Source: CAJXQU01 sp965223825
Lineage (GTDB): Bacteria; Pseudomonadota; Gammaproteobacteria; CAJXQU01
Direction of reading: 5' to 3'
Assembly: GCA_965223825.1 (NCBI GenBank)
Contig: OZ245018.1
Coordinates: 1,612,001-1,676,000, forward strand
DNA length: 64,000 bases
Part shown: positions 34,210 through 43,513 of the stretch, piece after piece
Numbering within the stretch: position 1 is the stretch's first letter
How the letters are laid out: every line of letters starts with the position of its first letter
Program-made: the position numbers and the translations under genes
The notes under the pieces: model-generated
Database searches by the model: none
What the model was told of the DNA's origin: nothing
The model's input: the letters and a program-made list of their open reading frames with translations, nothing else

Positions 34210-35418
34210 ATGAAAAAAAAATATATTGCAGCACAGCTTGGTGCAAGAATGCACTATGCTATTCCTCGTATATTGCATTCTCACGAAATGTTGGAACATT
34301 TTTATACAGATATAAGTATTGATAAAAGTTGGCCGCGAGTTTTCAAAGGAATTTCTGATCGATTAATTTCTAATGAATTGAAGAGGTTAAAATCCAGAAA
34401 ACTACCCACTTCTATTGTGAGTAAAACAACAACATTTCCTTTAATCGGTGCGATGTATGCTCTAAGGCGATTGAGTGATAAAGGAGATATTTATTCAAAT
34501 CATATACGAGCTGGAGATGAGTTCAGTAAGAATGTTTTGCGAAGAGGATTTGGAAATGCAAATGCACTTTTTACTTATAATTCAGCTGGGCTGCTTTTAT
34601 TACAAAATGCAAAAGATAGAGGCTTATTCTGTGTGATGGAGCAAACGATAGCACCTAAGAAAATAGAAATAGAACTTTTAACTATTTTAAAAGAAATGTT
34701 TCCACAGTGGGTTACGCACTCTAATTTAAAGAGTAATCAACAATTAATTATTGACCGCCAAGCAGAAGAATGGGAGCTTGCAGACAAAATAATTTGTGGT
34801 TCAAGTTTTGTGAAAAATGGGATCAAGTCAACTGGCGGCGATGTTGGAAAGTGTTTTATAGTTCCCTATGGCGTACCAGGATCGTTTAATAATAAAGAAA
34901 AAAAATACATTGGCGGGCGTAAGTTAAGAGTGCTCGTGGCAGGTGAAGTTGGTCTTCGTAAAGGTAGTCCTTTTGTTCTTAATGTTGCTAAACGACTTAT
35001 GGATAAAATCGAAGTTCGCATGGCAGGTCCTATTGCAATACCAAATATATGTCGTTCCGAGTTAGCTAAATATGTTGATTTACTAGGTATGATTCCAAGA
35101 AATCAAATATTAGATCAATTTCATTGGGCAGATGTATTCTTTTTACCTTCAGTTTGTGAGGGGTCTGCAACTGTTACCTATGAGGCTATCTGCGCAGGAC
35201 TGCCTGTTGTATGCACTGAAAATACAGGCAGTATTATACAAAATAATTTTGATGGATTTGTTGTAGCTAGTATGGATGAAGATGCAATGGTTAATTCATT
35301 AGAAAACTTAGCAGATGATGTAAATTTATATAAGAAGTTTGTAAGGAATGTTAAGGAGTCTGCTTCAAATGCAAATTTAGAAGCTTATTCTAACCGTTTC
35401 ATTGAAGCTGTTTCTTAG
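34210..35418 (+). CDS. GT4-type glycosyltransferase
   Basis: The 402 residues have a divergent N-terminal domain (MKKKYIAAQLGARMHYAIPR) and a C-terminal GT-B half: VLVAGEVGLRKGSPFVLN, VDLLGMIPRNQILDQFHWAD, and the sugar-nucleotide motif SVCEGSATVTYEAICAGLPV. Substrate is unknown. It ends 6 bp before the next glycosyltransferase gene. Confidence 0.85.
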   Translation: MKKKYIAAQLGARMHYAIPRILHSHEMLEHFYTDISIDKSWPRVFKGISDRLISNELKRLKSRKLPTSIVSKTTTFPLIGAMYALRRLSDKGDIYSNHIRAGDEFSKNVLRRGFGNANALFTYNSAGLLLLQNAKDRGLFCVMEQTIAPKKIEIELLTILKEMFPQWVTHSNLKSNQQLIIDRQAEEWELADKIICGSSFVKNGIKSTGGDVGKCFIVPYGVPGSFNNKEKKYIGGRKLRVLVAGEVGLRKGSPFVLNVAKRLMDKIEVRMAGPIAIPNICRSELAKYVDLLGMIPRNQILDQFHWADVFFLPSVCEGSATVTYEAICAGLPVVCTENTGSIIQNNFDGFVVASMDEDAMVNSLENLADDVNLYKKFVRNVKESASNANLEAYSNRFIEAVS

Positions 35419-35424
35419 TCAGAT

Positions 35425-36639
35425 ATGGACGCGAAAAATACTAAGGTCGCTATTATTTTTCATCGGTTTGGACCATATCACTATGCACGTTTAAAAGCTT
35501 TGTCGGAACACTGTAGTTTGATAGCTATAGAATGTTCTGAAGTTGATAACACATATTCTTGGAGGAAAGTTTCTGACAAAGGTGATTTTTATTGGAAAAC
35601 TTTGCTTTCTACTGAAGTTGATATTGATGATTTAGGAATTAAACCTATTTTTTCACTTATAAATAAGTGCTTATCTGAATGTAAGCCCGATGTAATTGCC
35701 ATTCCTGGTTGGTCTGCTAAATACTCTTTGGCTGCAATGATCTGGGGATTAAGGAATAATATACCGATAATTATAATGTCAGACTCAACGGAATATGATG
35801 CAAGAAGATCTAAAATTAAAGAGTCGGTTAAAAGAATACTTCTAAAAAATATTAGTTCGGCAATTGTTGCAGGGCAAGATCATAAAGCCTACTTACAGAA
35901 GCTTGGGGTTCCTAATGATATGATTTCTCTAGGCTATGATGTTGTCGATAATAACTACTTTAAGAAAGAGGTTCAGGCTGCCCGTGAAAGGAGTCTATCT
36001 CTGCGGAAAGAATATAGTCTTCCTGAAAAATACTTTTTATCTAGTAATCGATTAATACCAAAGAAAAACCTAGTAAGGTTAATTGATTCTTACGCTTTAT
36101 ACACGCTTCATTGTAAAGATAAATCATGGCCATTAATTATTCTCGGTGATGGTGAATTAAAATATGAATTGAAAGATAAATTAAAAGGAGCAGGGCTAGA
36201 GAGTAAGGTTAAATTTGTTGGTTTTAAACAATACAATGAGATTCCTATTTACTATGGACTTGCAACAGTGTTTGTACATGCAAGTATATCCGAACAATGG
36301 GGGTTGGTTGTGAATGAAGCAATGGCAAGTGGGTTACCAGTTTTAGTTTCTGATAGGTGTGGATGCGCACGTGATCTTGTTTATGATAATTTTAATGGTT
36401 TTAAGTTTAACCCATATGATACGGAAAAATTATCTTGTCTATTTATAAAAATGACTAGTATTTCTTCTACTAAACTTGTAGATATGGGCAAGCAGAGTGA
36501 GGATATAATTTCAAGATGGGGTTTGAATAAATTTACTAATGGAATGTTGAAATCTATTAATATTTCTTTAGAGAATCCTTTCCCAAGAAAAAGTCTTTTA
36601 TCCTCAAAGTTTTTAAAATTATTTAGTACTATTTCATGA
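35425..36639 (+). CDS. GT4-type glycosyltransferase
   Basis: The 404 residues show a GT-B fold with FLSSNRLIPKKNLVRLIDSY, a segment FVGFKQYNEIPIYYGLATVF and the E-x7-E motif SEQWGLVVNEAMASGLPV. The stop overlaps the following start by 4 bp (ATGA), so it is translationally coupled to the next glycosyltransferase. Donor and acceptor sugars are not predictable. Confidence 0.87.
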   Translation: MDAKNTKVAIIFHRFGPYHYARLKALSEHCSLIAIECSEVDNTYSWRKVSDKGDFYWKTLLSTEVDIDDLGIKPIFSLINKCLSECKPDVIAIPGWSAKYSLAAMIWGLRNNIPIIIMSDSTEYDARRSKIKESVKRILLKNISSAIVAGQDHKAYLQKLGVPNDMISLGYDVVDNNYFKKEVQAARERSLSLRKEYSLPEKYFLSSNRLIPKKNLVRLIDSYALYTLHCKDKSWPLIILGDGELKYELKDKLKGAGLESKVKFVGFKQYNEIPIYYGLATVFVHASISEQWGLVVNEAMASGLPVLVSDRCGCARDLVYDNFNGFKFNPYDTEKLSCLFIKMTSISSTKLVDMGKQSEDIISRWGLNKFTNGMLKSINISLENPFPRKSLLSSKFLKLFSTIS

Positions 36640-37799
36640 AAATAAGTGTGGTAACAAGCTCGATAAGTAGAAATGCCGGCGGAATATATGACGCAGTTAG
36701 GCTACCTTTAAAAATATTGATTAAAAACCCTGAAATTGATGTTAAAGTATTTTCTTTGAAAGACAAATATACTTTAGAGGATGAGGGAAATTGGTTTCCA
36801 ATTAGCACGCAAACATACAAGTCAAGCGGACCAAAGGCGTTTGGCTATAGTCCACAACTTTCAAATGGACTGAAAAAATATAATTCAGATATGCACCATG
36901 ATCATGGACTGTGGATGTATCCATCGTTTGCTAGCTATAGTAATTGTAAAAAAATGGGAAAACCTTATGTTATAAGCCCTCATGGAATGTTAGATGGTTG
37001 GGCTTTAAGGCAATCATCTTGGAAAAAAAAATTAATTCGATCTCTTTTTGAAGATATCCATCTTAATTCTGCAAGCTGTATAAATGCTTTAACTATAAAA
37101 GAAGCTACTGACGTTAAACAATTAGGAATAAAGAATCCTATTTGCGTAATACCAAATGGTATTGATTTACCTATCAATGATGAATGTCTAGAATCAAAAT
37201 GTCCATTTGATCTTAATAGAAAAAATTTACTTTTCATTGGTCGTATACATCCCAAAAAAGGGTTATTTTCTCTGTTAAAAGCCTGGGGTAAATTAAAAGA
37301 AGATAAAAAAAGTGATTTTTGGCATCTTAATATTGCAGGGTGGGACCAAATGGGACATGAGTCAGAGCTCAAACAATTTGTATATGAAAATGGATTAAAT
37401 GATACAGTTACTTTTTTAGGTCCTTTATATGGAGCCGAGAAAGAAACAGCATTAAAAACAGCTGACGCTTTTATATTGCCATCCTTAAGTGAAGGACTGC
37501 CCATGACAATATTAGAAGCATGGAGTTATAGTCTACCTGTGATAATGACGCCAGAGTGTAATTTATCTGATGCTTTTGAATGTAATGCTGCAATCAAAGT
37601 TAACACTAGGGTTGACTCTATTTTGACGGGTTTACATCATATGATTGAATTGAATGAAGAAGATTTGTTGCGAATAGGTAGTAATGGAAGAAACTTAGTA
37701 GAACAAAAATATTCTTGGAGTAATATCGTAAAGGAAATGATGAGTGTCTACAAATGGGTGTTAGGCGGTGGTTCAAGACCTGATAGCATAATTGATTAG
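36636..37799 (+). CDS. GT4-type glycosyltransferase
   Basis: The 387 residues begin MKISVVTSSISRNAGGIYDAV and include HHDHGLWMYPSF and PYVISPHGMLDGWALRQ. These motifs are shared with a GT4 subgroup of capsule and exopolysaccharide loci. The C-terminal half has LLFIGRIHPKKGLFSLLKAW and the E-x7-E motif SEGLPMTILEAWSYSLPV. It is coupled to the gene before by a 4-bp overlap and lies 11 bp before the acetyltransferase. Confidence 0.88.
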   Translation: MKISVVTSSISRNAGGIYDAVRLPLKILIKNPEIDVKVFSLKDKYTLEDEGNWFPISTQTYKSSGPKAFGYSPQLSNGLKKYNSDMHHDHGLWMYPSFASYSNCKKMGKPYVISPHGMLDGWALRQSSWKKKLIRSLFEDIHLNSASCINALTIKEATDVKQLGIKNPICVIPNGIDLPINDECLESKCPFDLNRKNLLFIGRIHPKKGLFSLLKAWGKLKEDKKSDFWHLNIAGWDQMGHESELKQFVYENGLNDTVTFLGPLYGAEKETALKTADAFILPSLSEGLPMTILEAWSYSLPVIMTPECNLSDAFECNAAIKVNTRVDSILTGLHHMIELNEEDLLRIGSNGRNLVEQKYSWSNIVKEMMSVYKWVLGGGSRPDSIID

Positions 37800-37810
37800 A
37801 GAGTAATTAA

Positions 37811-38350
37811 ATGCCTACTCTATCGGAAGAAAAACTTTCCAATAAAAATAAATTAGGAAGACTTTGTTGGAAAGTTGTTTGGTTATTCTTATATCGTCCT
37901 AGTCCAGTTCCTTTTTTTAAATGGCGGTGCTTATTATTACGATTATTTGGAGCGGAAATAGCAAATGAAAAAGTTCATCCTTATCCCTCTTCAAAAGTAT
38001 GGGCACCATGGAACTTAATTATGGAAAGAGATACTTGTCTAAGTCATAACGTTGATTGTTACAACGTCAATTTGGTCCACCTTCAAGAAGGAGTAGTAAT
38101 TAGTCAATACAGTTTCCTTTGTACAGCTAGCCACGATTACACTCAAAAGAGCATGCCGTTAATTACAGCTCCAATAATCATTCAGAAAAATGCTTGGGTA
38201 ACATCAGATGTGTTTATTGGCCCAGGTGTTACAATTGGAGAAGGCGCTGTAGTAGCTGCACGATCAACTGTAATGAAAGATGTTCTACCTTGGAATGTAG
38301 TTTCTGGAAATCCGGCAGTAATACTTAAAATAAGAAAGAGAATTCCTTAG
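37811..38350 (+). CDS. WcaF-like hexapeptide-repeat acetyltransferase
   Basis: The 179 residues carry the colanic-acid-type N-terminus (WRCLLLRLFGAEI, VWAPWNLIMERDTCLS). A left-handed beta helix follows, with ASHDYTQKSMPL and the closing hexapeptides NAWVTSDVFIGPGVTIGEG and VVSGNPAVI. WcaF-type enzymes O-acetylate a polysaccharide sugar using acetyl-CoA. The catalytic His is expected in the ASHD segment. It sits between glycosyltransferases, supporting an acetylated repeat unit. Confidence 0.9.
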   Translation: MPTLSEEKLSNKNKLGRLCWKVVWLFLYRPSPVPFFKWRCLLLRLFGAEIANEKVHPYPSSKVWAPWNLIMERDTCLSHNVDCYNVNLVHLQEGVVISQYSFLCTASHDYTQKSMPLITAPIIIQKNAWVTSDVFIGPGVTIGEGAVVAARSTVMKDVLPWNVVSGNPAVILKIRKRIP

Positions 38351-38354
38351 TGAA

Positions 38355-39275
38355 ATGAACAATGATCTCCTGACTATAATCATTCTTACTTTTAACGAAG
38401 AAAAGCATATTAAGCGATGTATTCAAAGCGCTAATAACATTGCTAACCGAATTATTGTAATAGACAGTGGATCAACTGATGTGACGTGTACGCTTGCAAA
38501 GGAGCTAGGGGCAGAAGTCTACTACAATAAATGGGTAAATCACTCAGTACAACTCAATTGGGCCATAGATAATATTAAAATAGATACTAAATGGATTTTT
38601 CGATTAGATGCTGATGAAATTATTATGCCTGATCTTGAAAATGATCTCAAAAGTTTTCTTTATAAACAAGATGATACTATTGCCGGAATTACGTTAAATC
38701 GACGAATCTATTTTATGGGAAAATGGATTCGATATGGTGGTATCTATCCAGTAAAGCAATTACGAATTTGGAAAAGTGGCAGGGGAAGGTGTGAAGATCG
38801 TTGGATGGATGAACATATAGTTGTAGATGGACTTGTACGCCATTTAAATTGTGATTTTTCTGATATAAATTTAAATAATATTACATGGTGGACTAAAAAA
38901 CATAATCAATATGCAACGTTGGAGTGTGTTGAAACTTTAGTGCCTACTTATAATAGTTCTAGTAAAGAAGAGAATGAAATATTAAGCCAGCAAGCAAAAC
39001 TAAAGCGTTATATAAAAAATAATTTTTATCTGAACTTACCGTTAGGTATTAGGCCTGTCTTTTATTTTATATATAGATATTTTTTTCTTTTAGGTTTTAT
39101 TGATGGTTTGCCAGGGCTATATTTTCATTTTTTACAAGGTTTATGGTATCGATTTCTTGTTGATGTAAAAATCCACGAGGCAATACGTTTAGCAAAAGTT
39201 AATAAATTAACAATTGAAGAATTTATTTTTAAAGAATACGGTTTGAAAGTTTACACCGAAGATGGAAAAAAATAG
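38355..39275 (+). CDS. GT2 family glycosyltransferase (WaaE/KdtX-like)
   Basis: The 306 residues have a GT-A fold with ILTFNEEKHIKRCIQS, VIDSGSTDVTCTLAKELGA and the metal-binding FRLDADEII. The later segment with GGIYPVKQLRIWKSGRGRCEDRWMDEH is typical of the WaaE/KdtX-like GT2 branch. A C-terminal hydrophobic segment (about 225-265) suggests membrane association. It overlaps the next gene by 14 bp. Confidence 0.9.
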   Translation: MNNDLLTIIILTFNEEKHIKRCIQSANNIANRIIVIDSGSTDVTCTLAKELGAEVYYNKWVNHSVQLNWAIDNIKIDTKWIFRLDADEIIMPDLENDLKSFLYKQDDTIAGITLNRRIYFMGKWIRYGGIYPVKQLRIWKSGRGRCEDRWMDEHIVVDGLVRHLNCDFSDINLNNITWWTKKHNQYATLECVETLVPTYNSSSKEENEILSQQAKLKRYIKNNFYLNLPLGIRPVFYFIYRYFFLLGFIDGLPGLYFHFLQGLWYRFLVDVKIHEAIRLAKVNKLTIEEFIFKEYGLKVYTEDGKK

Positions 39276-40512
39276 TTTGTATGAATCTAATAAAATAATC
39301 TTTATTAACAGGTTTTATTGGCCAGATCACAGTGCGACAAGCCAGTTGTTGAGTGAGCTTGCTCCTGCAATAGCCGAGGAAAATATACAAAGAGAAGTAC
39401 ATATAATAGCCAGTCGATTGTTATATTCTGATTCAAGTTTCAAATTAGAGGCCGAACAAGAAAAAAATAATGTGAGAATACATCGTATTTTCACTAGCCG
39501 TTTTGGACGATTCAATCTTCTTGGCCGAAGCATTGATTATTTGTCATTTTACTTATTTGTTTGTATTAAGTTATTTTTTATTGCAGATAAGAAAAGTATT
39601 GTTGTTGTGAAAACAGATCCACCAATGCTATCAGTTCCTTGTCGAATCATTACAAAATTACGAGGATCAAGGCAAATAAATTGGCTGCAAGATATATATC
39701 CTGAAATAGTTGAAGCTATGCACCCAGATAAGCTTCCAAAGTTTTTCCTTAAATTCCTTATCAAAATAAGAAATATATCTTTAAAAAGCGCTGCCATAAA
39801 TGTTGTTATTTCAGAGGATATGAAGTCATTCCTTATTAATGAAGGAGTTTCAAGCAATAAGTTAATTGTTATTGAGAACTGGGTTGATACAGATCTAATA
39901 AAGCCAATAGCTAAAAAAGATAATGATTATGTTAAAAAATGGGGTTTGGAAAACAAAACAGTCATCATGTACTCTGGTAACATGGGAAGATCACATTATC
40001 TGAATGAGATCTTATATGTTGCCGAGAAGTTCAAACATAACAAAGATATTAAATTTTTATTTGTAGGAGATGGCGCTCAAAGAGTAACGCTAGAAAAAAT
40101 GTCTGAAAATTTATCTCTTGATAATGTTTTTTTTGAAGGTTATCAGTCTAAAGAATGCTTAAGTCAAAGTTTATCTGTTGCTGATATTCATATTGTATCA
40201 TTGAAAAAAGAATTATCTAATTTTATATACCCTAGTAAATTATACGGAATATTGGCTACTGGAAGACCTGTATTATTTTTAGGTAATGAAGATTCCGCTA
40301 TCGCTAATCACATAAAAAATAATGATGTAGGCTATGTTGTTAACATCAATGAAATAGAAAAAATGTATTTAATAATTAATAATTATAATAAAAACAAGGA
40401 TATTAATGTTGTTGGTGAAAAAGCAAGAACGTTAGCAGTTAATTATCACGATATTAAAATAGCCATAAGAAATTGGGACTGTTTGATTAAAAATTTAATC
40501 AATGGGATTTGA
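39262..40512 (+). CDS. WcaI-like GT4 glycosyltransferase
   Basis: The 416 residues match the WcaI/WbuB-like branch of GT4: FINRFYWPDHSATSQLLSEL at the start, VVKTDPPMLSVPCRI, INWLQDIYPEI, then MYSGNMGRSHYLNEIL and IYPSKLYGILATGRPVLF. WcaI-type enzymes often transfer fucose, which fits gmd and fcl in this region, but that link is inference. The start overlaps the GT2 gene by 14 bp. Confidence 0.87.
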   Translation: MEKNSLYESNKIIFINRFYWPDHSATSQLLSELAPAIAEENIQREVHIIASRLLYSDSSFKLEAEQEKNNVRIHRIFTSRFGRFNLLGRSIDYLSFYLFVCIKLFFIADKKSIVVVKTDPPMLSVPCRIITKLRGSRQINWLQDIYPEIVEAMHPDKLPKFFLKFLIKIRNISLKSAAINVVISEDMKSFLINEGVSSNKLIVIENWVDTDLIKPIAKKDNDYVKKWGLENKTVIMYSGNMGRSHYLNEILYVAEKFKHNKDIKFLFVGDGAQRVTLEKMSENLSLDNVFFEGYQSKECLSQSLSVADIHIVSLKKELSNFIYPSKLYGILATGRPVLFLGNEDSAIANHIKNNDVGYVVNINEIEKMYLIINNYNKNKDINVVGEKARTLAVNYHDIKIAIRNWDCLIKNLINGI

Positions 40513-40518
40513 ACTATT

Positions 40519-41412
40519 ATGAAATTTACAGGGATTAAACAATATTTTCGAAGAGTCAGAAGCTTTATTGGAAGACCATTAATATTACACCAAGTAAAAC
40601 CTGTGATCTTAGATGATCAAAATCTTTGTGATAACCCTATTTTTTTAATTGGGGTTCATCGATCCGGAACAAGTCTAACACGGAGAATTTTAGACTCACA
40701 TCCGAATATTGCATGTCCACCTGAATCCTTTTTTATGGAAAATTATGCAGAAATGATTAATAGCAGCTATGTACAAAGTGGATACGAAGGTTTTGGTTAT
40801 AACAGAAGCGAATTTATTCAAGATATAAGAGTAAATGCAAGCCGTTTGCACGAAGGCTACAGAATTGCGAGCAATAAGGGCAGGTGGGCTGATAAGACAC
40901 CTCAATACATATCCATTCTGAATGAGTTAAAACTTCTCTATGGGGATAAAGGACAGTTTATAATGTTATATCGCCATCCTTTCGATGTGATTCATTCAAT
41001 TGTTTCGCGCGGATGGAGGTTTGAAAATACAATTGATGATTTGTTTTATTCTACTGTTAAGTACGTTTCGGATTCACTGGATAAGCAGTTGTTGTTTGAG
41101 AGAAATAATAATGAATCCTGTTATAGGATATATTATGAAAAACTTGTGAGTGCTCCAGAGTTTGAATTAAAAAAAGTATTCAACTTTTTAAATGAACCTT
41201 GGTCTAAAGAAGTTTTATTATTTAACAAAAAAAGTCATAACTTTGGTACAGAAGATCCGATTGTTAGAGGGACTTCAAATATTGTGCCAAGCCACAGAAA
41301 TTGGTTAAAACTAGAAGAAGATAAAATAAAATTCTTGAGTGAATCCCTAAAGCCACAACTTAAATTACTTGGTTATAACACTTCTAAAGATGGCGATCTA
41401 TTTAACGATTAA
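40519..41412 (+). CDS. PAPS-dependent sulfotransferase family protein
   Basis: The 297 residues carry the 5'-phosphosulfate loop FLIGVHRSGTSLTRRIL (about 42-57) and the 3'-phosphate motif MLYRHPFDVIHSIVSR (about 152-167). These are the two signatures of PAPS-dependent sulfotransferases. In a polysaccharide cluster the probable reaction is sulfation of the glycan, common in marine exopolysaccharides. It starts 6 bp after the WcaI-like gene on the same strand. Confidence 0.87.
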   Translation: MKFTGIKQYFRRVRSFIGRPLILHQVKPVILDDQNLCDNPIFLIGVHRSGTSLTRRILDSHPNIACPPESFFMENYAEMINSSYVQSGYEGFGYNRSEFIQDIRVNASRLHEGYRIASNKGRWADKTPQYISILNELKLLYGDKGQFIMLYRHPFDVIHSIVSRGWRFENTIDDLFYSTVKYVSDSLDKQLLFERNNNESCYRIYYEKLVSAPEFELKKVFNFLNEPWSKEVLLFNKKSHNFGTEDPIVRGTSNIVPSHRNWLKLEEDKIKFLSESLKPQLKLLGYNTSKDGDLFND

Positions 41413-41492
41413 TTACTATAATATGAAATATATAGCTTCTCTAATAATATATTTAGGTTCTATTTTGAAATAAAAGGGTTTTTAATATCAAA

Positions 41493-43481
41493 ATGATAAA
41501 AAACTTAAAAATTAGAGAAGTTTTTAAAAATACATCAAAAATTGATCTTTTAAGTGATTATGATGTCATTCCAAATGACATGCAAGAGCAATCGTTCAAT
41601 GACATAAAGCTAAAAAAAATGAGATTGGATGTAGAAGCCTCTAAAGTAAAGGGCGTTACAATACAATTACCTTTTAATTCCACTTTACATTTCACAAAAA
41701 ACCTATGGATACCCTACGGTAATTATTGTAGGAATATACAATTGATAGGGAAAAACTCAGTACTGCAGTGTAATAATATTGCTAATCCTTCAGGTAATGA
41801 TGGGGGGATAGGAACACGACCATGGGGTTTAGCTGATCACTTTTGTCCTTATGAATATGAGCACCTTCCTAAAGGTACCCAGCCTAGCTATGGTTATAAC
41901 TTCAAAACCACAATGGCAGGGAAAAATTTTGTTGAGCTTAAGTCAAAACTTGATATAAAAAATTTTTCAGAGGGTTGTAGAGTTTTACTCCATGGAAAAA
42001 ATAAACAGAATTTAGGATATCCACCAAATCTTGAATATCATGAATATGGCAAAATCGATTATATAGATTATGACAAAGGAGTTATTTATTTAAATAACTT
42101 AATTAAATATTCTTACGATGAACAGTGGCACGATATTGGCCCATCTTACAACAAAACCGAAAAGTGGGGTAAGCCAAGAATTGTAAATCTAGATGATTTA
42201 TCTAAATCGTTTGCATTAGACTATTTTCGGGTGGTCGATGTTTACCACAAATTGAGTGCTAATCCAAAATCTCCGGATCTAACAGCTCAATATATGTCTA
42301 CACAAGGTTCAATTTATTGTGAATTTATTAAATGTTTCAGTGAAGGTCAAATTGGTGTAAGTCAAAATTGCCATGTTCAACTAATTGATTGTGAGCCTAA
42401 ATTTTTCGGTGATATTGATAAATTACTAGGCAGTGTTTATATTGAGAATATTAAAACACGTTCTAGTATTGAGCCCGCAACTGGTGCTGATTATGTCTTT
42501 ATTAATGGGGGGGAGTGCGGAAAAAAATTAAGACTATCTTCAAAGCATTTCGATGTTAATGATCTAGATATCTATAAAGCCAATAAATATGGAGGGATTG
42601 TAATAGAACCTTCATCAACCAATATATCAGGGAAAATCTCGAATGTTCGATTACATTATAATGAAAACGTAATTGGAATTATTAATATTCCTCTTGATAG
42701 AAAATTCACACCTGATTCATCAACCCAGAATCATATTTATAGCAATGCAACTAAGTCTAAAGCAGACAATCAAGTTTTAAGCTTGATTCCTGGCGACATT
42801 ATTACGGATAGTGACCAAACTCATTGGGCGAGAATTAGAAGAGTTACTTTTAACAATCGTAAATCATATTTTGATATAGAGCACAATTCTAGTCATTCCT
42901 TTACGAACGATGTAATTCTACTACCTTCTGGAGCACTGGTGATCGATAATGTTAAAGTTATATCTCCAAAAAATATTAAGTATGAGAAGATGTTATGGAA
43001 AATACCTTTTTATCAACATCAACATCTTCAAAAGAAAGCGGTTTTTGAAGGGATATTAGATGGTGAAGATTCTTACAGGGCTTTTTTAAAATATGTTGGT
43101 ATAATTGATAAATTAAAATTTACTTTGATAAAACCTGCAAAATCTTTGAATGGAAATCATCTTTATGAACTTAGTATTTCGGATAGAGGAAATTATCATA
43201 GGTCTAAAATAACAAACATAAAAAAAATATTCTCAAGTGAATCATATAAAGCAGGAAGTATAAAAGAACTGGATTTTCGATCTGGCACTATTCAATCTTC
43301 TGGTGTTTGGAAAGATTCAGATCTATCTATGAAAAATATTTCGGGAGTATCAAGAGTTTGTACTTTCATTCTTTTAGATGTAGTTAAACTCATAAATGAT
43401 GGAGGTGGTGGTCTTGGTTATGATCACTGGTCAGATTGTCCGGAGTTTAGAGTTGAAGTGTGGGGTTCGCCTATAGCATAA
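41493..43481 (+). CDS. Large protein of unknown function, possible beta-helix fold
   Basis: Not recognised. The 662 residues have no signal peptide and no membrane helix. The sequence is rich in Asn, Ser, Ile and Val with short alternating strands and turns (for example IQLPFNSTLHFTKNLWIPYG and ISGKISNVRLHYNENVIGII). This pattern suits a right-handed parallel beta helix such as polysaccharide lyases, epimerases or phage tailspikes. It is the last gene of the plus-strand cluster, 80 bp after the sulfotransferase, and equally AT-rich. A role in modifying or cutting the local glycan is a guess from place and fold only. Confidence 0.7.
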   Translation: MIKNLKIREVFKNTSKIDLLSDYDVIPNDMQEQSFNDIKLKKMRLDVEASKVKGVTIQLPFNSTLHFTKNLWIPYGNYCRNIQLIGKNSVLQCNNIANPSGNDGGIGTRPWGLADHFCPYEYEHLPKGTQPSYGYNFKTTMAGKNFVELKSKLDIKNFSEGCRVLLHGKNKQNLGYPPNLEYHEYGKIDYIDYDKGVIYLNNLIKYSYDEQWHDIGPSYNKTEKWGKPRIVNLDDLSKSFALDYFRVVDVYHKLSANPKSPDLTAQYMSTQGSIYCEFIKCFSEGQIGVSQNCHVQLIDCEPKFFGDIDKLLGSVYIENIKTRSSIEPATGADYVFINGGECGKKLRLSSKHFDVNDLDIYKANKYGGIVIEPSSTNISGKISNVRLHYNENVIGIINIPLDRKFTPDSSTQNHIYSNATKSKADNQVLSLIPGDIITDSDQTHWARIRRVTFNNRKSYFDIEHNSSHSFTNDVILLPSGALVIDNVKVISPKNIKYEKMLWKIPFYQHQHLQKKAVFEGILDGEDSYRAFLKYVGIIDKLKFTLIKPAKSLNGNHLYELSISDRGNYHRSKITNIKKIFSSESYKAGSIKELDFRSGTIQSSGVWKDSDLSMKNISGVSRVCTFILLDVVKLINDGGGGLGYDHWSDCPEFRVEVWGSPIA

Positions 43482-43496
43482 ATAAATATATGCTCT

Positions 43497-43510
43497 AACC
43501 TTACAAGGTT
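43497..43510. terminator. Weak hairpin between convergent genes
   Basis: AACCT and AGGTT arms around TACA lie between the convergent 662-residue gene and the O-antigen ligase-like gene. The plus-strand downstream sequence GTACTATTTTA is only loosely T-rich. This is the only terminator-like structure in a 32-bp gap. Confidence 0.35.
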
Positions 43511-43513
43511 GTA

